From: Oscillospiraceae bacterium
GTDB lineage: Bacteria > Bacillota > Clostridia > Oscillospirales > Oscillospiraceae
Direction: 5' to 3'
Length of the DNA: 32,084 nucleotides
NCBI GenBank assembly: GCA_902775105.1
Contig: CACYLC010000028.1
Coordinates: 1 to 32,084 of the forward strand
This document shows, in pieces, positions 1 through 6,812 of this stretch. The position numbers were made by a program, and so were the translations under genes. Numbering within the stretch: position 1 is the stretch's first letter; every line of letters starts with the position of its first letter. The notes beneath the pieces were generated by a model. It had not been told where the DNA came from. It saw only the letters and a program-made list of their open reading frames with translations, and searched no databases.

Positions 1-44
1 TTTTTGACAGGTGGTCGTTTTGAGAGAATAGATGGTAAAAAAGA

Positions 45-119
45 GCGGGCGATTCATGAATCGCCCCTACGCACATCCGACGAGATTTGTCCGTAGGGGT
101 CGTTCACGAACGGCCCGCC
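45..119. repeat. Paired-palindrome intergenic repeat, copy R1
   Basis: The copy has two hairpin units facing each other. The left unit (45-70) contains a perfect 20-base palindrome, GGGCGATTCA followed by TGAATCGCCC, and ends CCTAC. The right unit (93-119) starts GTAGGGG and contains GTTCACGAAC. The outer GCGGGC/GCCCGC and inner CCCCTAC/GTAGGGG arms also pair, so the whole copy can fold as one long cruciform. It lies about 44 bases beyond the stop codon of the membrane protein gene at 164-784. There is no ORF and no T-run typical of a terminator. Confidence 0.75.
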
Positions 120-163
120 GTCAATGAGAGATTTTCAGTTCCGCACGCTATGCGGCTTTCTGA

Positions 164-784
164 TTATTTCCGTCTTGCAAAGTACCGATAGCCCAACACG
201 CAAATCGGCAGGAAGTAAATGCACCACACCTCCAGCAGGATCGTTCCAACCGCATTGCTCGTCCCCGCCGTAAACACGGGAAACATGGGTACGAAAAAGC
301 AGCTGACGAAGAACACACCATGAACCATCAGCATTCTTTTCAGCCACTTTCCTTCCCCGTTCTCTGCCTTCAAAACAGAGCCGATCAGAAAAGTGGACAG
401 TGCCATGAACCCATAGCCCAGCAGGTCGTAGTTGAAGAACAGACTCCCCAGATGTCCGTAATCAATGATGGACAGAGTTTCTTCACTCAGTCCCGGATTC
501 AGGTGGATGGTGGTACACTGCGCATAATAGACTAAAAGCACTAGCACCGCATAGACCGCCCCAAAGCCGACCCCGGCAAGGCCGCAGGCTTTTCTGTCCT
601 CCTCCGCATTGAGCGAATAGAGCGCCGACATAAAGGGCAGAAAGCCGATAGCAATAAACATGCTGGAAAGGCAGCTTGCAAACAGGGCATCTGAGAACAG
701 TCCGAAAATCATAGAGACGGCAAAGGCGAGGACTGCAAGACCGGTGACGGCGGAGCCGATCCTGCCGACAGTGGTGTTGGTCAT
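164..784 (-). CDS. Multi-pass membrane protein of unknown function
   Basis: A 206-residue protein that I do not recognise. It has about six hydrophobic segments, roughly residues 7-30, 35-55, 66-88, 115-140, 150-172 and 178-200, and a short basic C-terminal end (YRYFARRK), as in an integral inner-membrane protein. No catalytic motif is visible. Its size and layout resemble small membrane families such as DUF998 or DUF4386, but this is only a resemblance. I chose the ATG at 784 because an AAGGAG site lies nine bases upstream. The in-frame ATG at 793 directly abuts that site and the one at 832 lies before it. The gene stands alone between palindromic repeats R1 and R2, and no clear promoter was found. 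Confidence 0.7.
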   Translation of the reverse strand: MTNTTVGRIGSAVTGLAVLAFAVSMIFGLFSDALFASCLSSMFIAIGFLPFMSALYSLNAEEDRKACGLAGVGFGAVYAVLVLLVYYAQCTTIHLNPGLSEETLSIIDYGHLGSLFFNYDLLGYGFMALSTFLIGSVLKAENGEGKWLKRMLMVHGVFFVSCFFVPMFPVFTAGTSNAVGTILLEVWCIYFLPICVLGYRYFARRK

Positions 785-819
785 GTCATTCATCTCCTTT
801 TGCGAAATTGCAGTTGGTC

Positions 820-892
820 GGCGGGCGACCACGGGTCGCCCCTACCCCATAATTCCGAATCCCGGGTAGGGGCGATCCTTGATCGCCCGCCG
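820..892. repeat. Paired-palindrome intergenic repeat, copy R2
   Basis: The left unit is GGGCGACC-ACG-GGTCGCCC followed by CTACCC. The right unit is GGGTAGG followed by GGCGATC-CTT-GATCGCCC. Both hairpins have perfect 8-base arms around a 3-base loop, and the outer GGCGGGC/GCCCGCC arms pair as well. It begins about 13 bases beyond the stop codon of the PFL gene (stop at 905) and fills most of the space to the next gene. No T-run follows on either strand, so it is not an ordinary Rho-independent terminator. Confidence 0.8.
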
Positions 893-904
893 ATGATATT
901 TGTT

Positions 905-2263
905 TTAATTCCTCAGACTATGCAGCGGTGCCGGGATCCGTCCACCCCGGGCGATAAAGTCCTCTGCCGAACCCGTGTGAACCGGCATCACCGGCGCAGA
1001 GCCCAGCAGACCGCCCATCTCCACCGTGTCGCCCACGGACTTGCCCGGGGCGGGGATGATGCGGACGGCGGTGGTCTTGTTGTTCACCATGCCGATGGCG
1101 GCCTCATCCGCAATAATGGCGGAAATCGTGGCCGCCGTGGTATCGCCGGGGACGGCGATCATATCCAGTCCCACCGAGCAGACGCAGGTCATGGCCTCCA
1201 GCTTGTCCAGCGTCAACGCACCGGCACGGGCGGCAGCAATCATCCCCTCGTCCTCGGAGACGGGGATAAAAGCGCCGGAGAGTCCGCCCACATGGCTGGA
1301 CGCCATGACGCCGCCCTTCTTCACTGCGTCATTGAGCAGTGCCAATGCAGCCGTCGTCCCGTGGGTGCCGCAGACCTCCAGACCCATCTCCTCCAAAATC
1401 CGGGCGACCGAGTCTCCGATGGCGGGAGTGGGGGCAAGGGACAGATCGACAATGCCGAAGGGGGTATCCAGCCGGGTGCTGGCCTCCCGTGCTACAAGCT
1501 GACCCATACGGGTGATGCGGAAGGCGGTCTTTTTCACCGTCTCGGCAACAACGTCAAAGGGCTGACCCTTGACGGACTGCAAGGCGTGATAGACCACGCC
1601 GGGGCCGGAGACGCCCACGTTGATGACGCTCTCCGCCTCGCCGACCCCGTGGAACGCACCGGCCATAAAAGGATTGTCCTCCACAGCGTTGCAGAAGATG
1701 ACCAGCTTGGCGCAGCCGAAGCCGTCCGTGTCCGCTGTGCGCAGGGCGGTCTTTTTGACTACCTCGCCCATCGTGCGGACAGCGTCCATATTGATACCCG
1801 CCCGGGTGGAACCTACATTGACGGAGGAGCAGACGAAGTCCGTGGTTGCCAGCGCCTCGGGGATGGCCCGCATCAGCTTTTTGTCCGCCTCGGTGAGTCC
1901 CTTCTGCACCAGCGCGGAATAGCCGCCGATAAAGTTTACGCCACAGGTCTTGGCGGCCTGATCCAGTGCTGCGGCAAAGGGGACATAGTCCTCCGTCTCG
2001 CAGCCCGCCGCCACCAGGGCGATGGGCGTGACGGAAATGCGCTTATTCACAATGGGAATGCCAAACTCCGCCTCGATCTGCTCTCCGGTAGGTACCAGCC
2101 GCTCCGCCTTGCGACAGATCTTGTCGTAGATCTTCCGGCAGCAGACCTCGGGGTTGGGGTCGGCGCAGGACAGGAGGGAGATGCCCATGGTAATGGTACG
2201 GATATCCAGATGCTGCTGGTCGATCATCCGCAGGGTCTGTTGAATTTCACTTCCAGTTAACAT
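905..2263 (-). CDS. PFL family protein (UPF0210/DUF711)
   Basis: A 452-residue cytosolic protein of the UPF0210 (DUF711, 'PFL') family, which is distantly related to glycyl-radical enzymes and has no settled reaction. The N-terminal stretch after the chosen start (residues 10-30, with [13 protein letters not shown]) is the family signature, and the length is the usual one. The start at 2263 is supported by a GAGGTAAAG ribosome site in front of it. A longer frame reaching 2374 would run through the ACT gene and was rejected. It lies ten bases downstream of the ACT-domain gene at 2274-2543. This pairing is widely conserved, and the ACT protein is thought to act as a ligand sensor for the PFL protein; that role is inferred. 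Confidence 0.93.
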   Translation of the reverse strand: MLTGSEIQQTLRMIDQQHLDIRTITMGISLLSCADPNPEVCCRKIYDKICRKAERLVPTGEQIEAEFGIPIVNKRISVTPIALVAAGCETEDYVPFAAALDQAAKTCGVNFIGGYSALVQKGLTEADKKLMRAIPEALATTDFVCSSVNVGSTRAGINMDAVRTMGEVVKKTALRTADTDGFGCAKLVIFCNAVEDNPFMAGAFHGVGEAESVINVGVSGPGVVYHALQSVKGQPFDVVAETVKKTAFRITRMGQLVAREASTRLDTPFGIVDLSLAPTPAIGDSVARILEEMGLEVCGTHGTTAALALLNDAVKKGGVMASSHVGGLSGAFIPVSEDEGMIAAARAGALTLDKLEAMTCVCSVGLDMIAVPGDTTAATISAIIADEAAIGMVNNKTTAVRIIPAPGKSVGDTVEMGGLLGSAPVMPVHTGSAEDFIARGGRIPAPLHSLRN

Positions 2264-2273
2264 AATCTTTACC

Positions 2274-2543
2274 TCAAATGCGGTGCATGGCGTTAAAGAT
2301 ATCTTCTCGCTGGACGTGAATGGAAAGGCCGATTTTCTCTCCCTCTTCCCGCAGGTACTTGACCAGCTCGGCAAAGGGCAGTTCGGCGCCTGCGGTATCC
2401 ACCAGCATAATCATGGTAAAGTATTCCTGTAAAACGGTCTGGCTGATGTCCAGCACATTAACTTTGTTGTTGGCCAGAAGGGAGCAGACATCGGCAATGA
2501 TGCCCACTCTGTCCTGTCCGACGACGGTGACGATGGCACGCAT
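2274..2543 (-). CDS. ACT domain-containing protein (UPF0237)
   Basis: An 89-residue protein consisting almost entirely of one ACT domain (residues 3-75). It begins with the strand-helix pattern typical of GcvR-like ACT proteins ([20 protein letters not shown]), where the DRVG turn contributes to amino-acid binding in relatives. It is probably a small cytosolic regulatory subunit for the PFL protein encoded directly downstream. An AGAGGT site lies nine bases before the ATG. The upstream spacer holds repeat copies R3 and R4. I could not find a convincing promoter immediately before the gene. Confidence 0.93.
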   Translation of the reverse strand: MRAIVTVVGQDRVGIIADVCSLLANNKVNVLDISQTVLQEYFTMIMLVDTAGAELPFAELVKYLREEGEKIGLSIHVQREDIFNAMHRI

Positions 2544-2583
2544 AGTATTTGACCTCTTTTCTATATCGGGAACAATTTACATC

Positions 2584-2657
2584 CGTAGGAGCAATTCACG
2601 AATTGCCCGTTGGACAGATTACCGTAATTGACGGGCCGTTCATGAACGGCCCCTACG
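2584..2657. repeat. Paired-palindrome intergenic repeat, copy R3 (reversed polarity)
   Basis: The left unit starts GTAGGAG and contains CAATTC-AC-GAATTG, then CCCGT. The right unit contains the perfect 20-base palindrome GGGCCGTTCA/TGAACGGCCC followed by CTACG. Compared with R1, R2 and R4 the two units are swapped, so CGTAGG/CCTACG is now the outer arm and CCCG/CGGG the inner arm. The left unit is degenerate (GGAGC instead of GGGGC). It lies between the ACT-domain gene and yfbR. Confidence 0.7.
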
Positions 2658-2698
2658 CCCATTGATCGAATCTCTGAACGCAGGTCATCCGCTGATAT

Positions 2699-2779
2699 GC
2701 GGGCGACCAAGGGTCGCCCCTACCCGTTTCCTGCAAATTTTTCAGCAATGGGGTAGGGGCGAGCCGTGCTCGCCCGCCG
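2699..2779. repeat. Paired-palindrome intergenic repeat, copy R4
   Basis: The left unit is GGGCGACC-AAG-GGTCGCCC followed by CTACCC. The right unit is GGGTAGG followed by GGCGAGC-CGT-GCTCGCCC. Each hairpin again has perfect 8-base arms and a 3-base loop. The two units are separated by an A+T-rich 23-base middle. The copy ends about 12 bases beyond the yfbR stop codon, nearly the same distance as R2 from its gene. Confidence 0.8.
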
Positions 2780-2791
2780 ACAGCCGGAAAA

Positions 2792-3376
2792 TTACCCCTG
2801 CAATTCATCCAGCGTCAGTTCGAAGCTGGGCAGGTAGTGTACAATAAAATGTTGTAACGCCGGCAGAGGATTTTTCGTCAGGGCAGCGTAGGTCTGCTCT
2901 TTGGCCAGGCGGAACTCGTTGTTGCCCGCCTTCAGCTCCTCCACGCATTTCAGGTAGGCGGAGAGCTTGTCCGCCGCCTTGACCAGCGCCTCTACCTCCG
3001 GGTCTGTAGGCTGGAGCAGATCCTCGTACTCCCCCCGCAGCTCCTCCGGCAGCATGGAGAGCAGACGGTTCGCCGCCATGTCCTCTACCTCCTGATAGGA
3101 CGCCCGGAGGGTCTGGTTGTAGTATTTGATGGGGGTGGGCATATCGCCGGTAATGATCTCAGTGGCGTCGTGATAGAGGGCAGCCACCGCCACCATGCCG
3201 GGGTCGATCATGCCGCCGTAGTAGCGATTCTGGATCACCGCCAGAGCATGCGCCAGCACCGCCACCATGTGTGAGTGCTCCTGAATATTCTCTTTCGATG
3301 TATTTCGCATCAGCGCCCAGCGGTCAATGTTCCGCATCCGGGCGATGAGGGCGAAAAAGGCGTGGTCGTTTGCCAT
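2792..3376 (-). CDS. yfbR: 5'-deoxynucleotidase, YfbR-like HD-domain phosphohydrolase
   Basis: A 194-residue HD-superfamily enzyme that removes the 5'-phosphate from deoxyribonucleoside monophosphates and helps balance dNTP pools. It aligns along its whole length with E. coli YfbR as I remember it. The metal and catalytic residues are visible: R19, H34 in the QEHS motif, H69-D70 in the LYHDATE motif, and D136 in KAADKLSAYLKC. The GDMPTPIKYYN stretch and the AGNNEF motif are family hallmarks. The ATG at 3376 has an AAAGGAG site at normal spacing. It is transcribed away from mtaB, from a promoter that overlaps the mtaB control region. Confidence 0.93.
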   Translation of the reverse strand: MANDHAFFALIARMRNIDRWALMRNTSKENIQEHSHMVAVLAHALAVIQNRYYGGMIDPGMVAVAALYHDATEIITGDMPTPIKYYNQTLRASYQEVEDMAANRLLSMLPEELRGEYEDLLQPTDPEVEALVKAADKLSAYLKCVEELKAGNNEFRLAKEQTYAALTKNPLPALQHFIVHYLPSFELTLDELQG

Positions 3377-3400
3377 AGGCAGCTCCTTTGATTTCCGGGG

Positions 3401-3429
3401 TAGACTGATGTCTTTTTTTTCGGTATAAT
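3401..3429 (+). promoter_or_regulatory. Sigma-A promoter for mtaB
   Basis: A TAGACT -35 box at 3401-3406 is separated by 17 bases from a perfect TATAAT -10 box at 3424-3429. Predicted transcription starts near 3436, 60 bases before the mtaB ATG. The -10 box is inside the left arm (3422-3430) of a 9-base inverted repeat, GGTATAATG...CATTATACC. Confidence 0.7.
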
Positions 3430-3447
3430 GTGTGACATCAAGTAATC

Positions 3448-3476
3448 ATTATACCTTGCGCTCTGTGGGAAAGCAA
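3448..3476 (-). promoter_or_regulatory. Sigma-A promoter for yfbR
   Basis: Reading on the minus strand, TTGCTT (3476-3471) and a perfect TATAAT (3453-3448) are 17 bases apart. Predicted start is near 3441, so the transcript runs leftward through the mtaB promoter. The -10 box is the right arm of the same inverted repeat that holds the mtaB -10 box. Confidence 0.7.
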
Positions 3477-3495
3477 GGGAGAGAGTGACGAATTT

Positions 3496-4788
3496 ATGCG
3501 TTTTGCCATTTATACTCTGGGCTGCAAAGTGAATCAGTACGAAAGTCAGGCCATGCAGTCCATTCTGGAGGGCGAGGGCCATACCGCCGTTCCCTTTGAG
3601 AAGGCAGCTGACCTCTTTATCATCAACACCTGCTCCGTCACCGCCGTCAGCGACAAGAAGTCCCGTCAGGTCATCCGCCGGGTGCGCCGTCTGAATCCCG
3701 ATGCCGTGATTGGCGTCTGCGGCTGCTATGCTCAGGCGAAGCCGGAACAAGTGGCGGCGCTGGAGGTGGATGTAGTCTCCGGCACCGGCAACAAGCAGGC
3801 ATTTTTGCAGGAGGTTCAGCAGGAGGTTCGCCGCCGCCAGCCCTGGGTCAGCGTGGACGATGCCCTGCACCGCACCGATTTTGAGGTTCTTCCTGCCGGC
3901 GGGCTGGAAGGGCGTACCCGTGCCATGCTGAAGGTGCAAGACGGCTGCCGCAACTTCTGCACCTACTGCATCATTCCCTACGTCCGCGGCGCCCTCCGCT
4001 CCGAGCCGCTGGAGGCTGCCGTTTTACAGGCAAAGCAGCTGGAAAAAGAGGACTATCGAGAGATCGTTGTCACCGGCATTGAAATTTCCTCCTGGGGCGT
4101 GGAGTGGAAAAACGGGCTGTCCCTCATCCACCTCTTAGAGGCGCTGTGTACCGCCGTCCCCGATCTGCGTATCCGGCTGGGCAGTCTGGAGCCGAGGACG
4201 GTGACGGAGGACTTCTGTCAGAGAGCCTCCAAGCTCCCCAACCTCTGCCCCCACTTCCATCTGTCTCTCCAGTCCGGCTGTGACACCACTCTAAAGCGGA
4301 TGCACCGCCGCTACAGCACCGCCCGTTTTTTGGAGTCCTGCGCCCTGCTGCGGCAGTACTTTGACCGTCCCGCCATCACTACGGACCTGATCGTAGGTTT
4401 CCCCGGCGAGACGGAGGAGGAATTTCAGACCACCCTCTCCTTTCTGGAGCAGGCGAGCTTCTCCGCCATGCACATCTTCCCCTACTCCAAGCGCCCCGGC
4501 ACTCCTGCAGCCTCGGCCCCCGATCAGGTGCCGAACACCGAGAAGGAATCCCGCGCCCACCGGGCCGCAGAGGTCGCCGGTCGGATGGAACAGGACTATC
4601 TCTCCTCTTTTGTGGGTGAGACCCTCTCCGTCCTGCTGGAAGAGGAGAAGGACGGCTATTGGCGAGGTCACGCTCCCAACTATGTGGAGGTCTGCACAGC
4701 TGCGGAGGGAAATTGGCACAACGTCCTTGTCCCCATCACCGTCACAGAGGTGCGGGGGAATCGGCTTTTCGGAACAGTGGAACAATGA
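3496..4788 (+). CDS. mtaB: tRNA t6A37 methylthiotransferase MtaB
   Basis: A 430-residue radical-SAM methylthiotransferase that converts t6A at position 37 of ANN-decoding tRNAs to ms2t6A. The N-terminal domain has the three cysteines that hold one iron-sulfur cluster: C10 (TLGCKVNQYES), C46 (NTCSV) and C77 (CGCYAQ). The radical-SAM motif C151-x3-C155-x2-C158 follows (DGCRNFCTYCIIPYVRG). The C-terminal part (about residues 370-430) is a TRAM-like RNA-binding domain. The KVNQYES motif distinguishes MtaB from MiaB and RimO. It is monocistronic, with its own promoter at 3401-3429 and a hairpin terminator just after the stop. The ribosome site (AGGGAG) is weaker and further away than usual. Confidence 0.95.
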   Translation: MRFAIYTLGCKVNQYESQAMQSILEGEGHTAVPFEKAADLFIINTCSVTAVSDKKSRQVIRRVRRLNPDAVIGVCGCYAQAKPEQVAALEVDVVSGTGNKQAFLQEVQQEVRRRQPWVSVDDALHRTDFEVLPAGGLEGRTRAMLKVQDGCRNFCTYCIIPYVRGALRSEPLEAAVLQAKQLEKEDYREIVVTGIEISSWGVEWKNGLSLIHLLEALCTAVPDLRIRLGSLEPRTVTEDFCQRASKLPNLCPHFHLSLQSGCDTTLKRMHRRYSTARFLESCALLRQYFDRPAITTDLIVGFPGETEEEFQTTLSFLEQASFSAMHIFPYSKRPGTPAASAPDQVPNTEKESRAHRAAEVAGRMEQDYLSSFVGETLSVLLEEEKDGYWRGHAPNYVEVCTAAEGNWHNVLVPITVTEVRGNRLFGTVEQ

Positions 4789-4794
4789 ATATCA

Positions 4795-4826
4795 AAACCT
4801 CCGGCCTGAGCAGGTCGGAGGTTTTT
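4795..4826. terminator. Bidirectional Rho-independent terminator
   Basis: A stem AAACCTCCG/CGGAGGTTT (4795-4803 with 4816-4824) around a 12-base loop is followed by more T on the plus strand. The A-run on its left gives a T-run for the minus strand. It lies between the convergent ends of mtaB and the minus-strand gene stopping at 4831, so it can serve both. Confidence 0.85.
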
Positions 4827-4830
4827 GCAC

Positions 4831-5664
4831 TTATTTAACAGTTTTTGCCGAGCTCCACTCGCTCTGATAGGTGTTGTCCTCCACCGTCAGGTAGCTTTTC
4901 GCCCGGACATACCAGGCCTCTCCCTCACCTGGGTCGGGGAGGGAGATCTCTGTGTCATTGCCCTCATAGGAAATTGTGTCCACATTCTCCTCAAAAGCGG
5001 CGTCAGTGGAGATCTCCACGTCGTAGGCGGTGGCGTAGGTCAGTCCGGCCAGCGACAGGGTGACGGTGCCGTCCTCCTCCCGTGTGGCCGTGCGGACGGT
5101 GGGCTGGACGGGGATGATGACCGCCTCCACCGGCCCCTTTAAAAGGCCAAAGACAACGGTAGCCCCCACGCTGCGGTGGGAGAGATAAACCCGGACGGTA
5201 CGCCGCTCCACATCGATGCCCATGCCCTGTACGGTGATAAAGGGCAGAGATTTGGCGGCATCCACCCGATCCAGCGTCTCCTCCAGCTCCGCCCAGGAGA
5301 TGTCCGTAGCGGTAAAGGCACGCAGTTGAGCGCCGGCGGCGTCACAGACCGCCTGACGGTTGGCCTCTGTATTCTCCGTCAGATAGACGTTGACCAGATA
5401 CGCCCCCTCGTTTTCCACCACGCCCATACCGCCGTAGTAGTCCGGCCATTTGCCGTGCCAGCTCTCCCGGCAGGCGGCTGTCATCTGTGCGCACGCCCGC
5501 CACGCCGCAAGATACGCCTCGTCGTCAGCCTGCTCCTCCGTCAACGTGTTCTTCTCTCCGTAGACGACGGGCAGACGGGACAAGGCGCAGGCATAGACGC
5601 CGCCCCCGATGGCTGCGATCACGCCCAGCACAATGAGCCAGATGATCCATTTCCGTGTTTTCAT
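4831..5664 (-). CDS. Membrane-anchored extracytoplasmic protein with fibronectin-like C-terminus
   Basis: A 277-residue protein of unknown function. Residues 1-5 are basic (MKTRK) and residues 6-28 form one transmembrane helix, so the rest probably faces the outside. The middle (about 40-185) is mixed alpha/beta with no motif I recognise. Residues about 188-277 look like a single fibronectin type III-like beta domain, with the pattern VQPTV...GTVTLSLAGL, TAYDVEIS and YVRAKSY. The start at 5664 was chosen over an in-frame start at 5730 because AAGGA lies eight bases upstream and the hydrophobic helix then begins at once. It has its own promoter at 5730-5758. Confidence 0.75.
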   Translation of the reverse strand: MKTRKWIIWLIVLGVIAAIGGGVYACALSRLPVVYGEKNTLTEEQADDEAYLAAWRACAQMTAACRESWHGKWPDYYGGMGVVENEGAYLVNVYLTENTEANRQAVCDAAGAQLRAFTATDISWAELEETLDRVDAAKSLPFITVQGMGIDVERRTVRVYLSHRSVGATVVFGLLKGPVEAVIIPVQPTVRTATREEDGTVTLSLAGLTYATAYDVEISTDAAFEENVDTISYEGNDTEISLPDPGEGEAWYVRAKSYLTVEDNTYQSEWSSAKTVK

Positions 5665-5729
5665 ATGCAATATCCTTCCCGGCTGCCAGGGATTTCGCCG
5701 CCGTTCGATCCAAAATAGTCTGTACTCCA

Positions 5730-5758
5730 ACTATACTCTATTTTTCCCCTCCCGTCAA
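5730..5758 (-). promoter_or_regulatory. Sigma-A promoter for the fibronectin-like membrane protein
   Basis: On the minus strand, TTGACG (5758-5753) and TATAGT (5735-5730) are 17 bases apart, giving a start near 5723 and a leader of about 58 bases. It sits about ten bases beyond the stop codon of the exporter gene at 5768. Confidence 0.7.
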
Positions 5759-5767
5759 TGTGCCTGA

Positions 5768-6685
5768 TCAGGGAAAGAAGAACGACACTGCGGGAATTGT
5801 CAGAAGGCACAGCAAGGTGGAGGTGATGATCCCGCTGGTCAACGTGTCAGTATTCATGCCGTACTGGCTGGCCAGCATGACAGCCAGGTTGCCGGCAGGC
5901 ATGGCAGCCATGAGCACCAGAGCGGAGACCATCATGGGGTCGGGGAGAAAGATACGCAGTACCAGCGCCAGCAAAATGGGAAAAATCAGAATCCGCACTA
6001 CGTCAAAGACATAGATGCGCGGATCCGCCAGCACCGTTTTCATCGGCGTGGTGGCAAGGGTAATGCCCAGCACCAGCATAGAGAGGAAGGTCGTACTGCC
6101 GCTGACATAGCTCAGCGTCTGCCCCAGTACCTCCGGCACCGAGATACGGAAGAGGTAGATGGCAAGGGCAATGAAGCAGGAGACAGTGCCGGCGTTCACC
6201 ATAGAGGAGAGCTTAATGGGAATGGGCTGCTCCACCGCCTTGGAGATGACCTGATGACCGTAGGTGTAGAAAAAGATGTTATACATCACATTAAAGACGA
6301 TGACATAGGGCATGGAGGCGGGACCCAGGACGGAAAGGCTCACCGGAATGCCGATAAAGCCTGCATTTCCAAAGAGGGAGAGCATAAGATAGGAGGGCCG
6401 CTCTTTTTCGGCAACGCCGATCACCCGGGGCACCAGATACCCCAGACCGATAAAGGCCAGATAGATGAAAAGGCACACCGCCAGTGCCGTTCCCAGCGTT
6501 CCGACTGTCAGGATCGACTCGTCCGACAAGGCGTTGCTGATGATCATAATGGGACAGCAGACCTTGACAATGAGGGCGGACAGCTCCCGGCTGCCGGCGT
6601 GGGAGACGATACCCAGCCGATAGACCAGAACGCCGATGGCCAGCAGCAGGGCGATGGTGAGCATTTTACTGAAAATCAAGAGCAT
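5768..6685 (-). CDS. AEC family (auxin efflux carrier-like) transporter
   Basis: A 305-residue integral membrane protein of the AEC (auxin efflux carrier, Mem_trans) family, whose bacterial members are secondary exporters of organic acids and other small anions. About ten hydrophobic helices are arranged as two five-helix halves separated by a less hydrophobic stretch near residues 150-165. The N-terminus (MLLIFSKMLTIALLLAIGVLVYRLG) and the central GNAGFIGIPV motif, with its conserved N and P, are typical. The substrate cannot be read from the sequence. The ATG at 6685 has a GGAGGG site. It is monocistronic between a divergent M20 peptidase gene and the fibronectin-like gene. Confidence 0.9.
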   Translation of the reverse strand: MLLIFSKMLTIALLLAIGVLVYRLGIVSHAGSRELSALIVKVCCPIMIISNALSDESILTVGTLGTALAVCLFIYLAFIGLGYLVPRVIGVAEKERPSYLMLSLFGNAGFIGIPVSLSVLGPASMPYVIVFNVMYNIFFYTYGHQVISKAVEQPIPIKLSSMVNAGTVSCFIALAIYLFRISVPEVLGQTLSYVSGSTTFLSMLVLGITLATTPMKTVLADPRIYVFDVVRILIFPILLALVLRIFLPDPMMVSALVLMAAMPAGNLAVMLASQYGMNTDTLTSGIITSTLLCLLTIPAVSFFFP

Positions 6686-6715
6686 AAGAAACCCTCCAAA
6701 AAAGAGACTGTAAAT

Positions 6716-6742
6716 ATTATACTATGACCAAACATCTGTCAA
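6716..6742 (-). promoter_or_regulatory. Possible promoter for the AEC transporter gene
   Basis: On the minus strand a perfect TTGACA (6742-6737) precedes a perfect TATAAT (6721-6716), but only 15 bases separate them. With 17 bases the -10 would read TAATAT. Either both boxes are used at short spacing, which would make the promoter weak or activator-dependent, or the shifted -10 is used. Confidence 0.5.
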
Positions 6743-6812
6743 AAGAGACAAAATAGCAGAGAAAACAGCGCAAAACGCCATCCATCTTGACACCACGGAA
6801 AGGAGCCTGCCT

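Noticed and set aside
4-32. TTGACA at 4-9 as a promoter for a gene in the left edge
   Set aside because: At 17 bases the -10 position reads AATAGA, a poor match, and no gene starts after it in the plus direction.
800-2260. Long open plus-strand frame opposite the PFL gene (also similar frames opposite subunit A, subunit B and the lipoprotein)
   Set aside because: These frames are shadows created by GC-biased third codon positions; they have no ribosome site, family motif or plausible composition (His/Gly/Arg-rich).
2584-2779. The paired palindromes as a CRISPR array
   Set aside because: The repeats are palindromic units in inverted pairs with unequal spacing; there are no evenly spaced direct repeats or cas genes.
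6716-6723. TATACT on the plus strand overlapping the minus-strand TATAAT, as a divergent -10 box for the M20 gene
   Set aside because: No -35-like sequence at 16-18 bases upstream on the plus strand (TCCAAA).
6787-6812. TTGACA at 6787-6792 as a promoter for the M20 peptidase
   Set aside because: The GTG start lies 21 bases further on, leaving no room for a -10 box and leader; it is a chance match. The peptidase promoter was not found.
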